Shown piece by piece: positions 23,411-32,161 of a stretch of 64,000 bases of DNA. The stretch is from Catellatospora citrea (GTDB lineage Bacteria; Actinomycetota; Actinomycetes; Mycobacteriales; Micromonosporaceae): the NCBI RefSeq assembly GCF_003610235.1, contig NZ_RAPR01000001.1:1922001-1986000 (forward strand), written 5' to 3'. A model generated the notes under the pieces. That model was not told where the DNA came from. It ran no database searches and was given only the letters and a program-made list of their open reading frames with translations. The first letter of the stretch is position 1, and each line of letters starts with the position of its first letter. Both the position numbers and the translations under genes were made by a program.

Positions 23411-24850
23411 TCAGGATTCGGGGACCACGTCGGACGGGGACTTGTCGGGGCGCAGGCCGCGCCAGGCCGGGTGACGTAGGCGGCCGTCGCGGGTCCACTC
23501 GGTGAAACGGACCTCGCCGACCAGCTTCGGCGTGACCCAGTGCGCGTCCTTGGCGTCGCGGGTCGGCAGCGCGTCCGCGAACGGCGACGTGCGCCGCTCC
23601 AGCTTGGACAGCCGCTGCCGCAGGTCGTCGAGCATCTGCCGGGTGAAGCCGGTGCCGACCGAACCGGCGTAGCGCAGCCCGTCCGGCCCCGGAATCCCCA
23701 GCAGCAGCGCCCCGACCGTGTCGGCGCGGTTGCCCTGGCCCGGCCGCCACCCCGCGACGACGACCTCCTGCGTACGCAGGTTCTTCACCTTGATCCACGC
23801 CCGTGACCGCCGCCCCGGCTCGTACACCGAGTCCAGCAGCTTCGCGACGACTCCCTCCAGGCCCTGCTCCCGCGAGGTCTCCAGCAGCCGCGTCCCGCCG
23901 CCCTCGGTGTACGGCGGAGTGTCCCAGTGCGCCCCCGACAGGCCCAGCCCCTCCAGCAGTTCCCGCCGCTGCCGGTAGGGCAGCTTCGTGGTGTCCCGCC
24001 CGTCCAGGTGCAGCAGGTCGAAGATGACGTAGGTGACCGGCGTCTGCGCGGCCAGCCGGCGCACCCGCGCCGCGTCCTGCACGTGCATGCGCGGCTGCAG
24101 CGCGCCGAACGAGATCCGCCCCGAGCGGTCGAACGCCACCAGCTCGCCGTCGAACACCGCGGTGGTCGACCCGAGCGCCTCCCCGAACGCGCGCAGCTCC
24201 GGGTACGCCGCGGTGACGTCCAGGTCGTTGCGGCTCAGCGCCCGCACCCGGCCACCCTCGGCGTAGACGACGGCCCGCACCCCGTCCCACTTCAGCTCGT
24301 AGCCGTACCGGCCGTCCTGCGCCTTCGGCGGCAACTCCCCCAGCGTCGCCATCATGGGCCGGATCAGGTCGGGCGGCGCGGTCCGGTCCGGCGGCGCGGG
24401 GTCCATGCGGTGCATCAGCCACTGCGTGCCCTTGGTATGGATGAGCACGTAGCGCCCCTCGACCCGTTGCCCGTGCAGGACGACCTTGACCTCGTCGTCG
24501 GACCACTTCTCCAGCTCGTACGCGCCCCGGTCCCAGATGCTCACCTCACCCGCGCCGTACTCGCCCGCCGGGATGTGACCGGCGAAGTCGGCGTACTCCA
24601 GTGGATGATCTTCCGTGTGGACCGCGAGGCGGTTGTCCTTCGGGTTCAGCGGCAGGCCCTTGGGGACAGCCCAGGAGACGAGCACGCCGCCGTGCTCCAG
24701 GCGGAAGTCCCAGTGCAGCGCACGGGCGTGGTGCTCCTGGATGACGAAGGTGTCGTCATGCCCGCGCGGCAGCGGCCCGGCCGGGGGCACCGGCTCGGGC
24801 GTACGCGCCGCCGACCGCTTCCCCCGGTACGGCGCGAGCTTGTCGGCCAC
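23411..24850 (-). CDS. LigD-type DNA ligase (phosphoesterase-ligase form)
   Basis: An ATP-dependent DNA ligase of bacterial non-homologous end joining, 479 residues. Residues about 25-150 are the 3'-phosphoesterase domain (FVIQEHHARALHWDFRLEH). Residues about 165-460 are the ligase and OB domains, with the nucleotidyl lysine in YELKWDGVR and the motif FDGELVAFD. The primase/polymerase domain of full LigD is absent; actinomycetes often encode it separately. The start is GTG, with TAGAAC six bases upstream as a possible leaderless -10. It is separated from the EF-hand gene by the palindromic repeats. Confidence 0.9.
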   Translation of the reverse strand: MADKLAPYRGKRSAARTPEPVPPAGPLPRGHDDTFVIQEHHARALHWDFRLEHGGVLVSWAVPKGLPLNPKDNRLAVHTEDHPLEYADFAGHIPAGEYGAGEVSIWDRGAYELEKWSDDEVKVVLHGQRVEGRYVLIHTKGTQWLMHRMDPAPPDRTAPPDLIRPMMATLGELPPKAQDGRYGYELKWDGVRAVVYAEGGRVRALSRNDLDVTAAYPELRAFGEALGSTTAVFDGELVAFDRSGRISFGALQPRMHVQDAARVRRLAAQTPVTYVIFDLLHLDGRDTTKLPYRQRRELLEGLGLSGAHWDTPPYTEGGGTRLLETSREQGLEGVVAKLLDSVYEPGRRSRAWIKVKNLRTQEVVVAGWRPGQGNRADTVGALLLGIPGPDGLRYAGSVGTGFTRQMLDDLRQRLSKLERRTSPFADALPTRDAKDAHWVTPKLVGEVRFTEWTRDGRLRHPAWRGLRPDKSPSDVVPES

Positions 24851-24903
24851 AGTTGAGTTCTACCCCGACCCCGTGACCGTGTGGGACGGGTTCGGCCATG
24901 CGG

Positions 24904-25128
24904 TCAGTCTTTCTCCGGCACGAAGACGCCGCGTCCCTTCGAAGTCACCGTCAGGCCCATCATCCGCAGCCGGACCATCACGGAGCCGATCGTGCCGTAG
25001 CTGACGGAGTAGATGTCCATCAGCTGGCGGTAGGACGGCAGCTGAGTGCCCGGGGCGTACTCCCCGGATTTGATGCGCGCGGCGATGTCCTCCGCGATCT
25101 CTTCAGAACTCATCGGCAGTGCAGGCAT
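24904..25128 (-). CDS. Short GntR family regulator
   Basis: A protein of 74 residues consisting almost only of a GntR winged helix: EEIAEDIAARIKSGEY, then LPSYRQLMDIYSVSYGTI (recognition helix) and the wing GRGVFVPEKD. There is no effector domain, so it resembles the smallest YtrA-like regulators. GGGGAG precedes the ATG. A perfect inverted repeat lies 70 bases upstream and is probably its operator. Confidence 0.82.
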   Translation of the reverse strand: MPALPMSSEEIAEDIAARIKSGEYAPGTQLPSYRQLMDIYSVSYGTIGSVMVRLRMMGLTVTSKGRGVFVPEKD

Positions 25129-25197
25129 GGCGGTACTCCCCGGTCGGCATACCGATTCGACCACGATCACCGACTTCACCGCCACAGGTACTTGAAC

Positions 25198-25218
25198 GTA
25201 TCTAACCTATATAGATAC
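25198..25218. promoter_or_regulatory. Candidate GntR operator
   Basis: A perfect inverted repeat GTATCTA (25198-25204) and TAGATAC (25212-25218) with a 7-base AT-rich centre. It lies upstream of the minus-strand GntR gene and of the small plus-strand gene at 25368. It is one of the few AT-rich spots in the region, so it probably overlaps a promoter. Confidence 0.65.
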
Positions 25219-25367
25219 CCTGGTGCGACGGCCCCGGTTGGCACTTGGGCTCGTCGCCACGGGCGGGCTGGCTCGCACCCCGATCTGCCCGTGGTCCAGG
25301 GGACGCCCCGCCGCACGCGAATCTGACTCCGTGCGGCGGGGCTGCATCGGTCCAGGCAGGGGGTGTC

Positions 25368-25577
25368 GTGCGGTCGCACACGGAACCGATCACCGACAAG
25401 CGGGCGGCCTTCCTCTACGAGGAGCTGTACCGCCACCGCAACAGGAAGCGAACGGGCCGCTGCCGCGTCTGCTCCCGCGTGAGCTGCCAGGCGACCTGGC
25501 AGGCGACGGCGGAACTGCTCATGGCCGGCCGGCAACCCACTCCACCCGGCAGACGGAAGTGGCGGCTCTTCGCGTGA
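25368..25577 (+). CDS. Small Cys-containing hypothetical protein
   Basis: A basic protein of 69 residues with GTG start and AGGGGGT before it. It holds CRVCSRVSC (three Cys in nine residues), which might bind a metal, followed by a helical segment QATWQATAELLMAGR. I do not recognise it. It is divergent from the GntR gene and shares the operator region. It could be a chance frame, though codon use and the ribosome site favour a gene. Confidence 0.5.
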   Translation: MRSHTEPITDKRAAFLYEELYRHRNRKRTGRCRVCSRVSCQATWQATAELLMAGRQPTPPGRRKWRLFA

Positions 25578-25763
25578 AACGACCGCGGTCCGAGCATGGT
25601 CCAGCCACATCGGAGCGTGCTCGCATATCCGTGACACGGCCACGACAGACGGGCCATCCGTACACATGATTTCGATCTCCATCGATCAGCTCTAGCGTCC
25701 CTCCCACATGCATGGGAACGGCGCGGACAACCCCACCGCGCCAGGGGCAGGAGAGGTGATTCG

Positions 25764-26711
25764 ATGAACCTGAGGCGCTCCCTCAGCACACTCGGACTGA
25801 CCGCGCTCGTCGCGGCGTCCACCCTCACCGGAGGGGCGGCGGTCGGTGTGGCGGCGGCGCCCGCGCCGGTGTGCGTGGAGCCCGCCGCGGCGGCGAAGGC
25901 CAAGCCGGGCGGCTCCGCCAAGCACGACCCCAACGAACTCACCACGGAGCAGGTGGCCGCCAACGAGAAGGCCCTCGAAGCCGCCCTCAAGGCCAAGGGC
26001 AAGGCCCGCGCGTCCGGGGCCGCCGCCCTGGCGGCGACCGTCACCATCCCGGTGGTCGTGCACGTGATCTCCGAGGACGGCACCCGCGCCAACGGCAACA
26101 TCCCCGACTCGATGATCAACAACCAGATCAGCGTACTCAACCAGGCGTACTCCGGTGGCACCGGCGGCGCGGCGACCGCGTTCGCGTTCCAGCTGCAGTC
26201 GATCAACCGGGTCACCAACCCCGCCTGGTACCCGATCGTCTACAACTCCAACACGGAGAAGCAGATGAAGGCGGCGCTGCGCGTCGGCGGCGACGGCACC
26301 CTGAACGTCTACACCGGCCTGCTCAGCCAGGACCTGCTCGGCTGGGCGACCTTCCCCCAGTCGAACATCACCTCGTACGACGGCGCGGTGATCCTCGCCG
26401 AGTCGCTGCCGGGCGGCAACGCCAGCCCGTACAACCTGGGCGACACCGCCACCCACGAGATCGGCCACTGGCTGAACCTGTACCACACCTTCCAGGGCGG
26501 CTGTAACGGCCAGGGCGACCAGGTCGCCGACACCCCGGCGGAGAAGGCCGCCGCCTTCGGCTGCCCGACCAACCTGGACACCTGCCGGAACAAGCCGGGC
26601 CTGGACCCGATCCACAACTTCATGGACTACACCGACGACGCCTGCATGTTCGAGTTCACCGCGGGCCAGGCGACCCGCATGCTCGACGCCTGGACCGCAT
26701 ACCGCGCGTGA
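25764..26711 (+). CDS. Secreted zinc metalloprotease, M43 (pappalysin) family
   Basis: An extracellular metzincin-type protease of 315 residues. A signal peptide (LGLTALVAASTLTGGAAVGVAAA) is followed by a Lys/Ala-rich propeptide of about 60 residues. The catalytic domain has the zinc motif HEIGHWLNLYHTF, the CNGQGDQVADTP segment of the family and a Met-turn NFMDYTDDACM. Four Cys probably form two disulfides. GGAGAGGTG lies before the ATG. A strong hairpin follows the stop. Confidence 0.9.
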   Translation: MNLRRSLSTLGLTALVAASTLTGGAAVGVAAAPAPVCVEPAAAAKAKPGGSAKHDPNELTTEQVAANEKALEAALKAKGKARASGAAALAATVTIPVVVHVISEDGTRANGNIPDSMINNQISVLNQAYSGGTGGAATAFAFQLQSINRVTNPAWYPIVYNSNTEKQMKAALRVGGDGTLNVYTGLLSQDLLGWATFPQSNITSYDGAVILAESLPGGNASPYNLGDTATHEIGHWLNLYHTFQGGCNGQGDQVADTPAEKAAAFGCPTNLDTCRNKPGLDPIHNFMDYTDDACMFEFTAGQATRMLDAWTAYRA

Positions 26712-26716
26712 CGGCA

Positions 26717-26750
26717 AGTGGGGCCCGATGCGTCCGCGCCGGGCCCCACT
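26717..26750 (+). terminator. Terminator hairpin after the M43 protease gene
   Basis: Perfect 11-base arms AGTGGGGCCCG (26717-26727) and CGGGCCCCACT (26740-26750) with a 12-base loop, starting six bases after the stop and followed by CCTTTGG. Confidence 0.75.
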
Positions 26751-26760
26751 CCTTTGGTCC

Positions 26761-26791
26761 GGGTCCCGGCGACAGGTGGGTGCCGGGGCCC
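26761..26791 (-). terminator. Terminator hairpin after the GH18 gene
   Basis: Arms GGGTCCCGGC (26761-26770) and GCCGGGGCCC (26782-26791) pair with one mismatch/wobble position. It lies just past the stop of the minus-strand glycosidase gene and back to back with the protease terminator. Confidence 0.6.
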
Positions 26792-26799
26792 GATGTCGG

Positions 26800-27897
26800 T
26801 CAGCTCTGCCGCAACGGGGGCATCGGCACCGGGATGTTCAGGCTGGTCGCGCCGACGCCCATGCCGCCCTCGCAGGTGTTCGGCGGGGCGGTGCCGACCC
26901 CGCGGGTCGACGGCTTCTCCGCGGCCCAGAACATGAAGCCGAGCATGCCCGCCGTGGTGCCCGCACCGTTCGGCGCGACCGACTGTACGTACGGGGCCGT
27001 CGCCTTCTGCACCGAGTTCGCGTAGTCGGTGCACTCCGAGCGGACCTTGCTGCCCTCGGCGATGTAGAGGCCGCCGGTGAACTTCGCCGGGGCCAGCGGC
27101 GGCACCGGCGGGTTGTACTGCGGCTTGCCGTCGATGTGCTCCTGCCAGTTGGCCTGCGCCGTCGACGCCGCCGGCTGCCGTGCCGGCACCATCGCGTTGG
27201 CCCAGTCCAGCACCGGGTTGTCGGTGCGCAGCCAGTCGGCGGTCGCCTTCTGGTTGAGGGCGATCAGCCAGCGGTCGCCCGCGGCCACGTCGATGGTCAG
27301 CCGCGCCCGCGGGTTCGCGCCGCTCGCGTCGTACGGGTGGACCGCCCGGTACGCGGTGATGAAGTTCTGCAGGGCGGCGACGTTCGGGCTGCTGTTCTGC
27401 TCGTAGTCGATCTCGATGCCGACCCCGAACTGCGCCGCCACCGCGGCCGCGCGCTGCCCGAGCAGGGCGCCGTTCGTGGCGAGCGCGGTGTCCCAGTCGT
27501 CGGTGTAGGTGATGCCCCCGATGGAGAACATCACCCGGATGCCGCGCGAGGTGAAGTGGTTGACGATCTCCTGGGTCATACCGCGCGGCACCCCGTTGAG
27601 GGTGGCCGCGTCGGTGGTCTGGTTCAGCAGCTTCAGCGGGTTGACGAAGCTGAGCACGACCAGGTTGACCGACGGCCGGCCGTCGCCGCGGTCGACCAGC
27701 CAGTGGTTCTGGCTGTCGAACTCGGCCACGGACCGCGGCGTCGCCCACAGACAGGCGTCGTTGCTGCAGTGCCAGGCGCCGTAGATCTGGATCGGCGTGA
27801 CCGCCGCGGCCTGCGGCGCGGCCGGGGGCGCGGCCGCCGCGGGCAGCGGACCGGCCAGCCCGATCAGTACGGCGAGGAGCAGCGCGAGGCGTCTCAT
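26800..27897 (-). CDS. Secreted glycosyl hydrolase family 18 protein
   Basis: A secreted chitinase-like enzyme of 365 residues. The signal peptide is MRRLALLLAVLIGLAG followed by an AxA-type site. The TIM barrel shows the family's SxGG motif as FSIGGITYTDDW and the catalytic strand as GVGIEIDYEQ, with the catalytic Glu and the Asp two before it present but the first Asp of the usual DxxDxDxE changed to Gly. Four or more Cys suggest disulfides. GGAGG lies six bases before the ATG. The substrate is probably an N-acetylglucosamine polymer; this is not certain. Confidence 0.82.
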   Translation of the reverse strand: MRRLALLLAVLIGLAGPLPAAAAPPAAPQAAAVTPIQIYGAWHCSNDACLWATPRSVAEFDSQNHWLVDRGDGRPSVNLVVLSFVNPLKLLNQTTDAATLNGVPRGMTQEIVNHFTSRGIRVMFSIGGITYTDDWDTALATNGALLGQRAAAVAAQFGVGIEIDYEQNSSPNVAALQNFITAYRAVHPYDASGANPRARLTIDVAAGDRWLIALNQKATADWLRTDNPVLDWANAMVPARQPAASTAQANWQEHIDGKPQYNPPVPPLAPAKFTGGLYIAEGSKVRSECTDYANSVQKATAPYVQSVAPNGAGTTAGMLGFMFWAAEKPSTRGVGTAPPNTCEGGMGVGATSLNIPVPMPPLRQS

Positions 27898-28015
27898 GAG
27901 GACCTCCGTTGAAGATGCCGGACAGAAACCGGAAACAAGGTTCACCGTTAAGGCGTCAACGAATGCCGATACGTCACTCTCTTCGGCCGCGAATGGCGAT
28001 CAATCGATGCCGCCC

Positions 28016-28031
28016 ATAGCATCGATGCTAT
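28016..28031. promoter_or_regulatory. Palindromic operator over the toxin-antitoxin start
   Basis: A perfect 16-base palindrome ATAGCATCGATGCTAT covers the ATG at 28030 and a -10 hexamer TAGCAT (28017-28022), seven bases before that ATG. A half copy ATCGATGC lies at 28003-28010. Binding by the Xre antitoxin would block this leaderless promoter. Confidence 0.65.
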
Positions 28032-28385
28032 GACCTGGGGTACGGTGGAGCTGGAACCGGAAGTCCGGACCTGGCTCGAGGAACTGCCAACGACGCTGTT
28101 CGCGAGAGCGGCGTTCTACATCGTCTGCTCGGCGACCAGGGACCCCTGCTCGACGAGCCCTACACCCGACAACTGGACGGCAAGCTGCGGGAACTGCGGT
28201 TCCACCTGGAGGGGCAGCAGATCCGGGTGACCTATTGGATCGCCGCCGACCGCCGCATCATCCTGTTGACGGTGTTCCGCAAGACCCGCTGGCGGGAGAG
28301 CCGTGAGATATCGCGGGCACGGCGCGCACTGACCGCCTGTGTTGCCGAGGCCCATACCGTCGAGGACGAGGAGGTGGCGCGATGA
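28030..28385 (+). pseudogene. RelE/HigB-like toxin, frameshifted
   Basis: The first 32 codons read MTWGTVELEPEVRTWLEELP and on into FYIV, typical of the family's N-terminus. The reading then leaves frame near 28121-28126. The rest of the toxin is in the next frame (LLGDQGPLLDEPYTRQL, later LTVFRKTRWRESREI) and ends at 28385, overlapping the antitoxin ATG by four bases. One inserted C near 28125 would restore a 118-residue protein. Either the toxin is inactivated or the sequence has an error. Full-length family members degrade mRNA on the ribosome. Confidence 0.75.
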
Positions 28386-28699
28386 CCGAGAGCGGCAGCT
28401 GGCAGTCGCTGCGTGACCAGCGCATGGCCGAGCCGGGCGCGGCTGACGAGTACGCGGCGACGAAACTGGCCTACGAACTGGGCAAGGCGGTTCGCGAACG
28501 CCGGGAGCAGCGCGGCTGGAGCCAGTCGGAACTGGCCAAGGCCGCCGGCATGACGCAGTCTGCCGTGGCCCGGTTCGAGGCTGGTGGAACCGTGCCGACG
28601 CTGAACGTGCTGGAGCGGATCGCACGGGCACTCGACACTGAGTTGAGTGTCCGATTCGTGCCCAAGCCCGGCCGCCCGCCTCGACCCTCGCCCGCCTGA
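28382..28699 (+). CDS. Xre/HigA-type antitoxin
   Basis: A helix-turn-helix protein of 105 residues. The HTH is ELGKAVRERREQRGWSQSEL followed by AAGMTQSAVARFEAGG. The N-terminal region (DEYAATKLAYELG) is typical of antitoxins paired with RelE/HigB toxins. It overlaps the toxin frame by ATGA. It appears intact while the toxin is shifted. It should bind the toxin and the palindrome at 28016. Confidence 0.87.
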   Translation: MTESGSWQSLRDQRMAEPGAADEYAATKLAYELGKAVRERREQRGWSQSELAKAAGMTQSAVARFEAGGTVPTLNVLERIARALDTELSVRFVPKPGRPPRPSPA

Positions 28700-28727
28700 C
28701 AGCCAAGCCGGGGACGCGGCGCACCAC

Positions 28728-28802
28728 GATCGTTCGACTTGCCTGGCACATGGGCGAATGCGGGGTCAAGATACGCACAGGTGCCAGGCAAGTCGGACGA
28801 TC
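28728..28802. repeat. Long intergenic hairpin with GATC ends
   Basis: Arms of 22 bases (28728-28749 and 28781-28802) pair with a single G-T mismatch and enclose 31 bases. The arm begins GATCGTTCGACTTGCCTGGC. It lies between the antitoxin gene and the end of the deacetylase/glycosyltransferase gene. It may terminate both. Confidence 0.75.
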
Positions 28803-28824
28803 AACGCGGGGCGGTCACGCAAGC

Positions 28825-30957
28825 TCAGGTGTTGGTGCGGGCGTGGGCGGTGGCAGCGCCGGTGCGGGTCATGCGGTGCCAGCGCAGGCGGTCGCCGACC
28901 AGCGCCATGACCGCGGACTGGATCACCACGAGGTACATCAGCTGCCGGTACACGACCTGCTGCAGCGGCAGGCTCCACAGCGGGCCGTAGCGCTCGCCGT
29001 CGAGCTTGAGGGCGTACGCCGCGGTCAGCACCTGGACCAGGGTGAAGCCCAGCCAGACCGCCGCCACCTGCGTCGGGGGCAGGAAGATCGCGCCGTACAC
29101 GCCGTAGACGTCGACCATCGGCGCGGACAGCGGCAGCAGCACCTGGAACAGGGTCAGGTAGGACAGGCCGCGCCGGCCCAGCCGCCCCGACGCCCCGCCC
29201 TCGGCCAACGCCCGGCGGTGCTTCCACATCGCCTGCATCGTGCCGTAGCACCACCGGTAGCGCTGCCGCCACAGCTGCCGCAGCGAGGCCGGGGCCTCGG
29301 TCCAGGCGACGGCGTCGGGCGCGTACACCACCCGCCACCCGGCCCGGATGATCGCCATGGTGAAGTCGGTGTCCTCCGCGAGGGTCTGCGTGGAGACGCC
29401 GCCGACGTCGACCACCGCCTCGCGGCGGAACGCGCCGATCGCGCCGGGCACGGTCGGCATGCACTGCGCGATGTCGAACATCCGGCGGTCCAGGTTGAAG
29501 CCGATCACGTACTCCAGGTGCTGCCAGCGACCCAGCAGCCCGCCGCGGTTGGCCACCTTGGTGTTGCCGGACACGGCGCCGACGTCCGGCTCGGCCAGAG
29601 GCTGCACCAGTTCACCGATCGCGTCGGGCTCGAAGACCGTGTCGCCGTCGACCATCACCAGGATGTCGCCGCGGGCGAACATGACCCCGGTGTTCAGCGC
29701 GGTCGGCTTGCCGGCGTTCTCCTGCTCGACCACGTACACGTTCGGCAGCCGCAGCCGGCGCACCAGGTCGGCCGTGCCGTCGGTGGAGCCGTCGTCGACG
29801 ACGATGACCTCGACGTTCGGGTAGTCGCCGCCGATCAGCGAGCGCACGGTCGCCTCGATGTTGGCCGACTCGTTGTAGGCGGGCACGATCACCGACACCG
29901 CCCCGACGTACCGCTTGCGCCTGCGGGCCTGCGTGCGGACCCGGCGCACGTGCACCCGGGCGCAGCACACCTGGACGATCAGCCGCAGCAGGGCGAGCAC
30001 GACCGCGGCGAGCATGAGCCAGGTCATCGCGCCGGCCAGCCAGCCCGCGCCGAGCTGCGCGAACCGCAGAGCCTGTCCGCGCACCCGCTGCCCGGCCGGC
30101 GCGACCGGTGCGGCGGGCAGTTCCATCGCCTGCGACACGGTGGTGAAGCGGTAACCCTGCTCCTGCAGCCTCGGAATGAGGATCTCCAGGGCGGCCACGG
30201 TCTGCGCGCGGTCGCCGCCCGCGTCGTGCATCATCACGATCGCGCCCGCGCCGCCTGCGGGCGTGGCCGCGGCGACGATGGCGTCGACGCCGGGCCGGCT
30301 CCAGTCCTTGGTGTCCAGGTCGGCCAGCACGGTGAGGTAACCCTCGGCGGCGGCCTGCCGCATCGCCTCGTACGCGGGCACGGTCACCGCGCCCGGGGTC
30401 GCCGAGTAGGGCGGGCGCATCAGCGTCGGGCGCAAGCCGGTCGCGGCGGCGATGGCGTTGCCGGTCAGCGTCGTCTCCGCGGTGCGCTGCCAGGCCGGCG
30501 CGGCGGTCAGATCGAGGTGGGTGAAGGTGTGCGCGGCGATCTCGCTGCCGCTGTCGACGATCTGCCGCGCCACGTCCGGGTGCTGGTTGACCTGCGCGCC
30601 GACGGTGAAGAAGGTGCCGGCCGCGTCATGGCGGCGCAGCACGTCGAGGATGGCCGGGGTCCAGCGCGGGTCGGGGCCGTCGTCGAAGGTGAGCGCGATC
30701 GTCTTGGCGGGCATCGCGCGCGTGGTCACCGTGCCGTCGGCGGCGAGTCGCTGCACCGGGCCGCCGTCGACGACCTCGTCGCGGGCGGGCCGCTCGTCGG
30801 CGACGGGGTGCGGGCCGCTGCCCTCCGCGCCGACGTGCTCGACATACCCGTTGAGCGACAGCCCGGCCAGGGCGAGCGCCAGGGACAGCGCCAGCAGCAG
30901 CCAGTGCGCCTTGGGCGCCCGGCGCGGGGACTCGCGCCGTCTCGCGTGTCGCGACAT
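28825..30957 (-). CDS. Polysaccharide deacetylase-glycosyltransferase family 2 fusion
   Basis: A membrane enzyme of 710 residues joining two activities. After one N-terminal helix, residues about 85-280 are a NodB/CE4 deacetylase with LTFDDGPDP and the metal-site AAHTFTHLDL. After another helix, residues about 350-600 are a processive GT2 domain with VIVPAYNESAN, VVDDGSTDG, MVDGDT and QRYRWCYG. Further helices form the export channel. Such fusions are thought to make and deacetylate a beta-1,6- or related GlcNAc polymer. Two bases separate it from the small upstream membrane protein gene. Confidence 0.9.
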   Translation of the reverse strand: MSRHARRRESPRRAPKAHWLLLALSLALALAGLSLNGYVEHVGAEGSGPHPVADERPARDEVVDGGPVQRLAADGTVTTRAMPAKTIALTFDDGPDPRWTPAILDVLRRHDAAGTFFTVGAQVNQHPDVARQIVDSGSEIAAHTFTHLDLTAAPAWQRTAETTLTGNAIAAATGLRPTLMRPPYSATPGAVTVPAYEAMRQAAAEGYLTVLADLDTKDWSRPGVDAIVAAATPAGGAGAIVMMHDAGGDRAQTVAALEILIPRLQEQGYRFTTVSQAMELPAAPVAPAGQRVRGQALRFAQLGAGWLAGAMTWLMLAAVVLALLRLIVQVCCARVHVRRVRTQARRRKRYVGAVSVIVPAYNESANIEATVRSLIGGDYPNVEVIVVDDGSTDGTADLVRRLRLPNVYVVEQENAGKPTALNTGVMFARGDILVMVDGDTVFEPDAIGELVQPLAEPDVGAVSGNTKVANRGGLLGRWQHLEYVIGFNLDRRMFDIAQCMPTVPGAIGAFRREAVVDVGGVSTQTLAEDTDFTMAIIRAGWRVVYAPDAVAWTEAPASLRQLWRQRYRWCYGTMQAMWKHRRALAEGGASGRLGRRGLSYLTLFQVLLPLSAPMVDVYGVYGAIFLPPTQVAAVWLGFTLVQVLTAAYALKLDGERYGPLWSLPLQQVVYRQLMYLVVIQSAVMALVGDRLRWHRMTRTGAATAHARTNT

Positions 30958-30959
30958 CG

Positions 30960-31343
30960 CTATTTCTTCTTCGAGGCGGTCGGGTGCGGCCGGTCGGTGG
31001 GCCGGTTGCCGCGGACGGTCGACGAGGACGTGGGCGCGGCGCTCGGCTTGCCGGTGGTCTTCGTCGGCGACGCGGAAGGCGCGGTGACCGGTTGCGGCCG
31101 CGGCTCCGGCGTCGAGGCGGCCGGCGCCGGGCTGGGCGACTCCTCGGCCGCGGGACGGTCGGGCAGCAACTGGGGCAGGCCGGGCAGCCCCGTCCCCTCC
31201 ACCCCGAGGAATCCCGCCACCACGATGCCCAGCATCAGCGTGAGCGCCACCCCGCCACCGGCGGCGAGCACGGTGAACAGGCGCCGCCTGCGGCCCGTGC
31301 GGTCCACGAACACCGGGCGGTTCGCGCCTTTTCTTCTGCTCAT
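30960..31343 (-). CDS. Single-pass membrane protein with Pro/Ser/Thr-rich tail
   Basis: A protein of 127 residues: a basic N-terminus (MSRRKGANRPVFVDRTGRRR), one membrane helix (LAAGGGVALTLMLGIVVAGF) and a low-complexity extracellular Pro/Ser/Thr tail ending in Lys. I do not recognise a domain. AGGGG precedes the ATG. It is two bases upstream of the deacetylase/glycosyltransferase and probably its accessory, perhaps a wall or polymer anchor. Confidence 0.7.
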   Translation of the reverse strand: MSRRKGANRPVFVDRTGRRRRLFTVLAAGGGVALTLMLGIVVAGFLGVEGTGLPGLPQLLPDRPAAEESPSPAPAASTPEPRPQPVTAPSASPTKTTGKPSAAPTSSSTVRGNRPTDRPHPTASKKK

Positions 31344-31546
31344 CCCCTGCTGCCCTGACCTAGCCCTCGCCTCCCTGGGGAGGCCTGCCACCGCGCACGA
31401 CATGCGCCACCGGTAGAGCGCCGCGCACCCGCCGAACGTCACACCGGGTGACGCGTATCCCAGGGCAGGGGTCAGCCGGTTCGCACAGGCGGATGGAATG
31501 TGTGCACAATCAAGCGCTCAGCGACGCGTGGGGAGGGGAGCTGCCG

Positions 31547-32161
31547 GTGACCGAGCTGCGACCCCATGCCGTCGATCTGACGGCGGCGGTGGAGGCGGCC
31601 CGGCGCGGCGACGAGGCGGCGTTCAACAGCCTCTACCTGGCGGTTCAGCCCGGTCTGCTGCGCTATCTGCGGATGCTGGTCGGCTCGGACGCCGAGGACG
31701 TCGCCTCCGAGACCTGGCTGCAGATCGTGCGCGACCTGCACACGTTCCGCGGTGACGAGGGCGGTTTCCGGCGCTGGGCGGCGACCGTGGGCCGGCACCG
31801 GGCCATGGACCACCTACGCCACCACCAGCGCCGCCCGTCGGTGCCGGTCCCCGTCGAGGCGATGGCCGACCTGCCCGCCGCCGACGACACGGCGGCCTCC
31901 GCCGAGCGGTCGATGACGACCGACGGCGCACTGTCGCTCATCGCCTCGCTGCCCGCCGACCAGGCCGAGGCGGTGCTGCTGCGGGCGGTGCTGGGTCTGG
32001 ACGCCCAGTCGGCCGCCGACGTGCTCGGCAAGCGGTCCGGCGCGGTGCGCATGGCGGCGCACCGGGGACTGCGGCGGCTGGCCGAGGTGCTGGGTGGCGC
32101 ACGTCACGGTGGCGAGGCAGTGACACCTGGCGCGGACCCGACGCTCAACGAGGTGACATGA
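31547..32161 (+). CDS. ECF-type RNA polymerase sigma factor
   Basis: A sigma-70 family protein of 204 residues. Region 2 spans AFNSLYLAVQPGLLRYLRML to DVASETWLQIVRDLHTF. Region 4 spans LIASLPADQAEAVLLRAVLG to SGAVRMAAHRGLRRL. The GTG at 31547 has GGGGAGGGGAG upstream and is preferred to earlier in-frame starts. The gene overlaps the next by ATGA. The linked protein has a membrane segment and may be the regulator of this sigma factor. Targets are unknown; the adjacent secreted dehydrogenase is a candidate. Confidence 0.87.
   Translation: MTELRPHAVDLTAAVEAARRGDEAAFNSLYLAVQPGLLRYLRMLVGSDAEDVASETWLQIVRDLHTFRGDEGGFRRWAATVGRHRAMDHLRHHQRRPSVPVPVEAMADLPAADDTAASAERSMTTDGALSLIASLPADQAEAVLLRAVLGLDAQSAADVLGKRSGAVRMAAHRGLRRLAEVLGGARHGGEAVTPGADPTLNEVT

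Noticed and set aside
28030..28230. Intact 66-residue gene in the first toxin frame
   Set aside because: After codon 32 this frame loses similarity to the toxin family, while the next frame continues it to the antitoxin overlap; a frameshifted toxin explains the region better.
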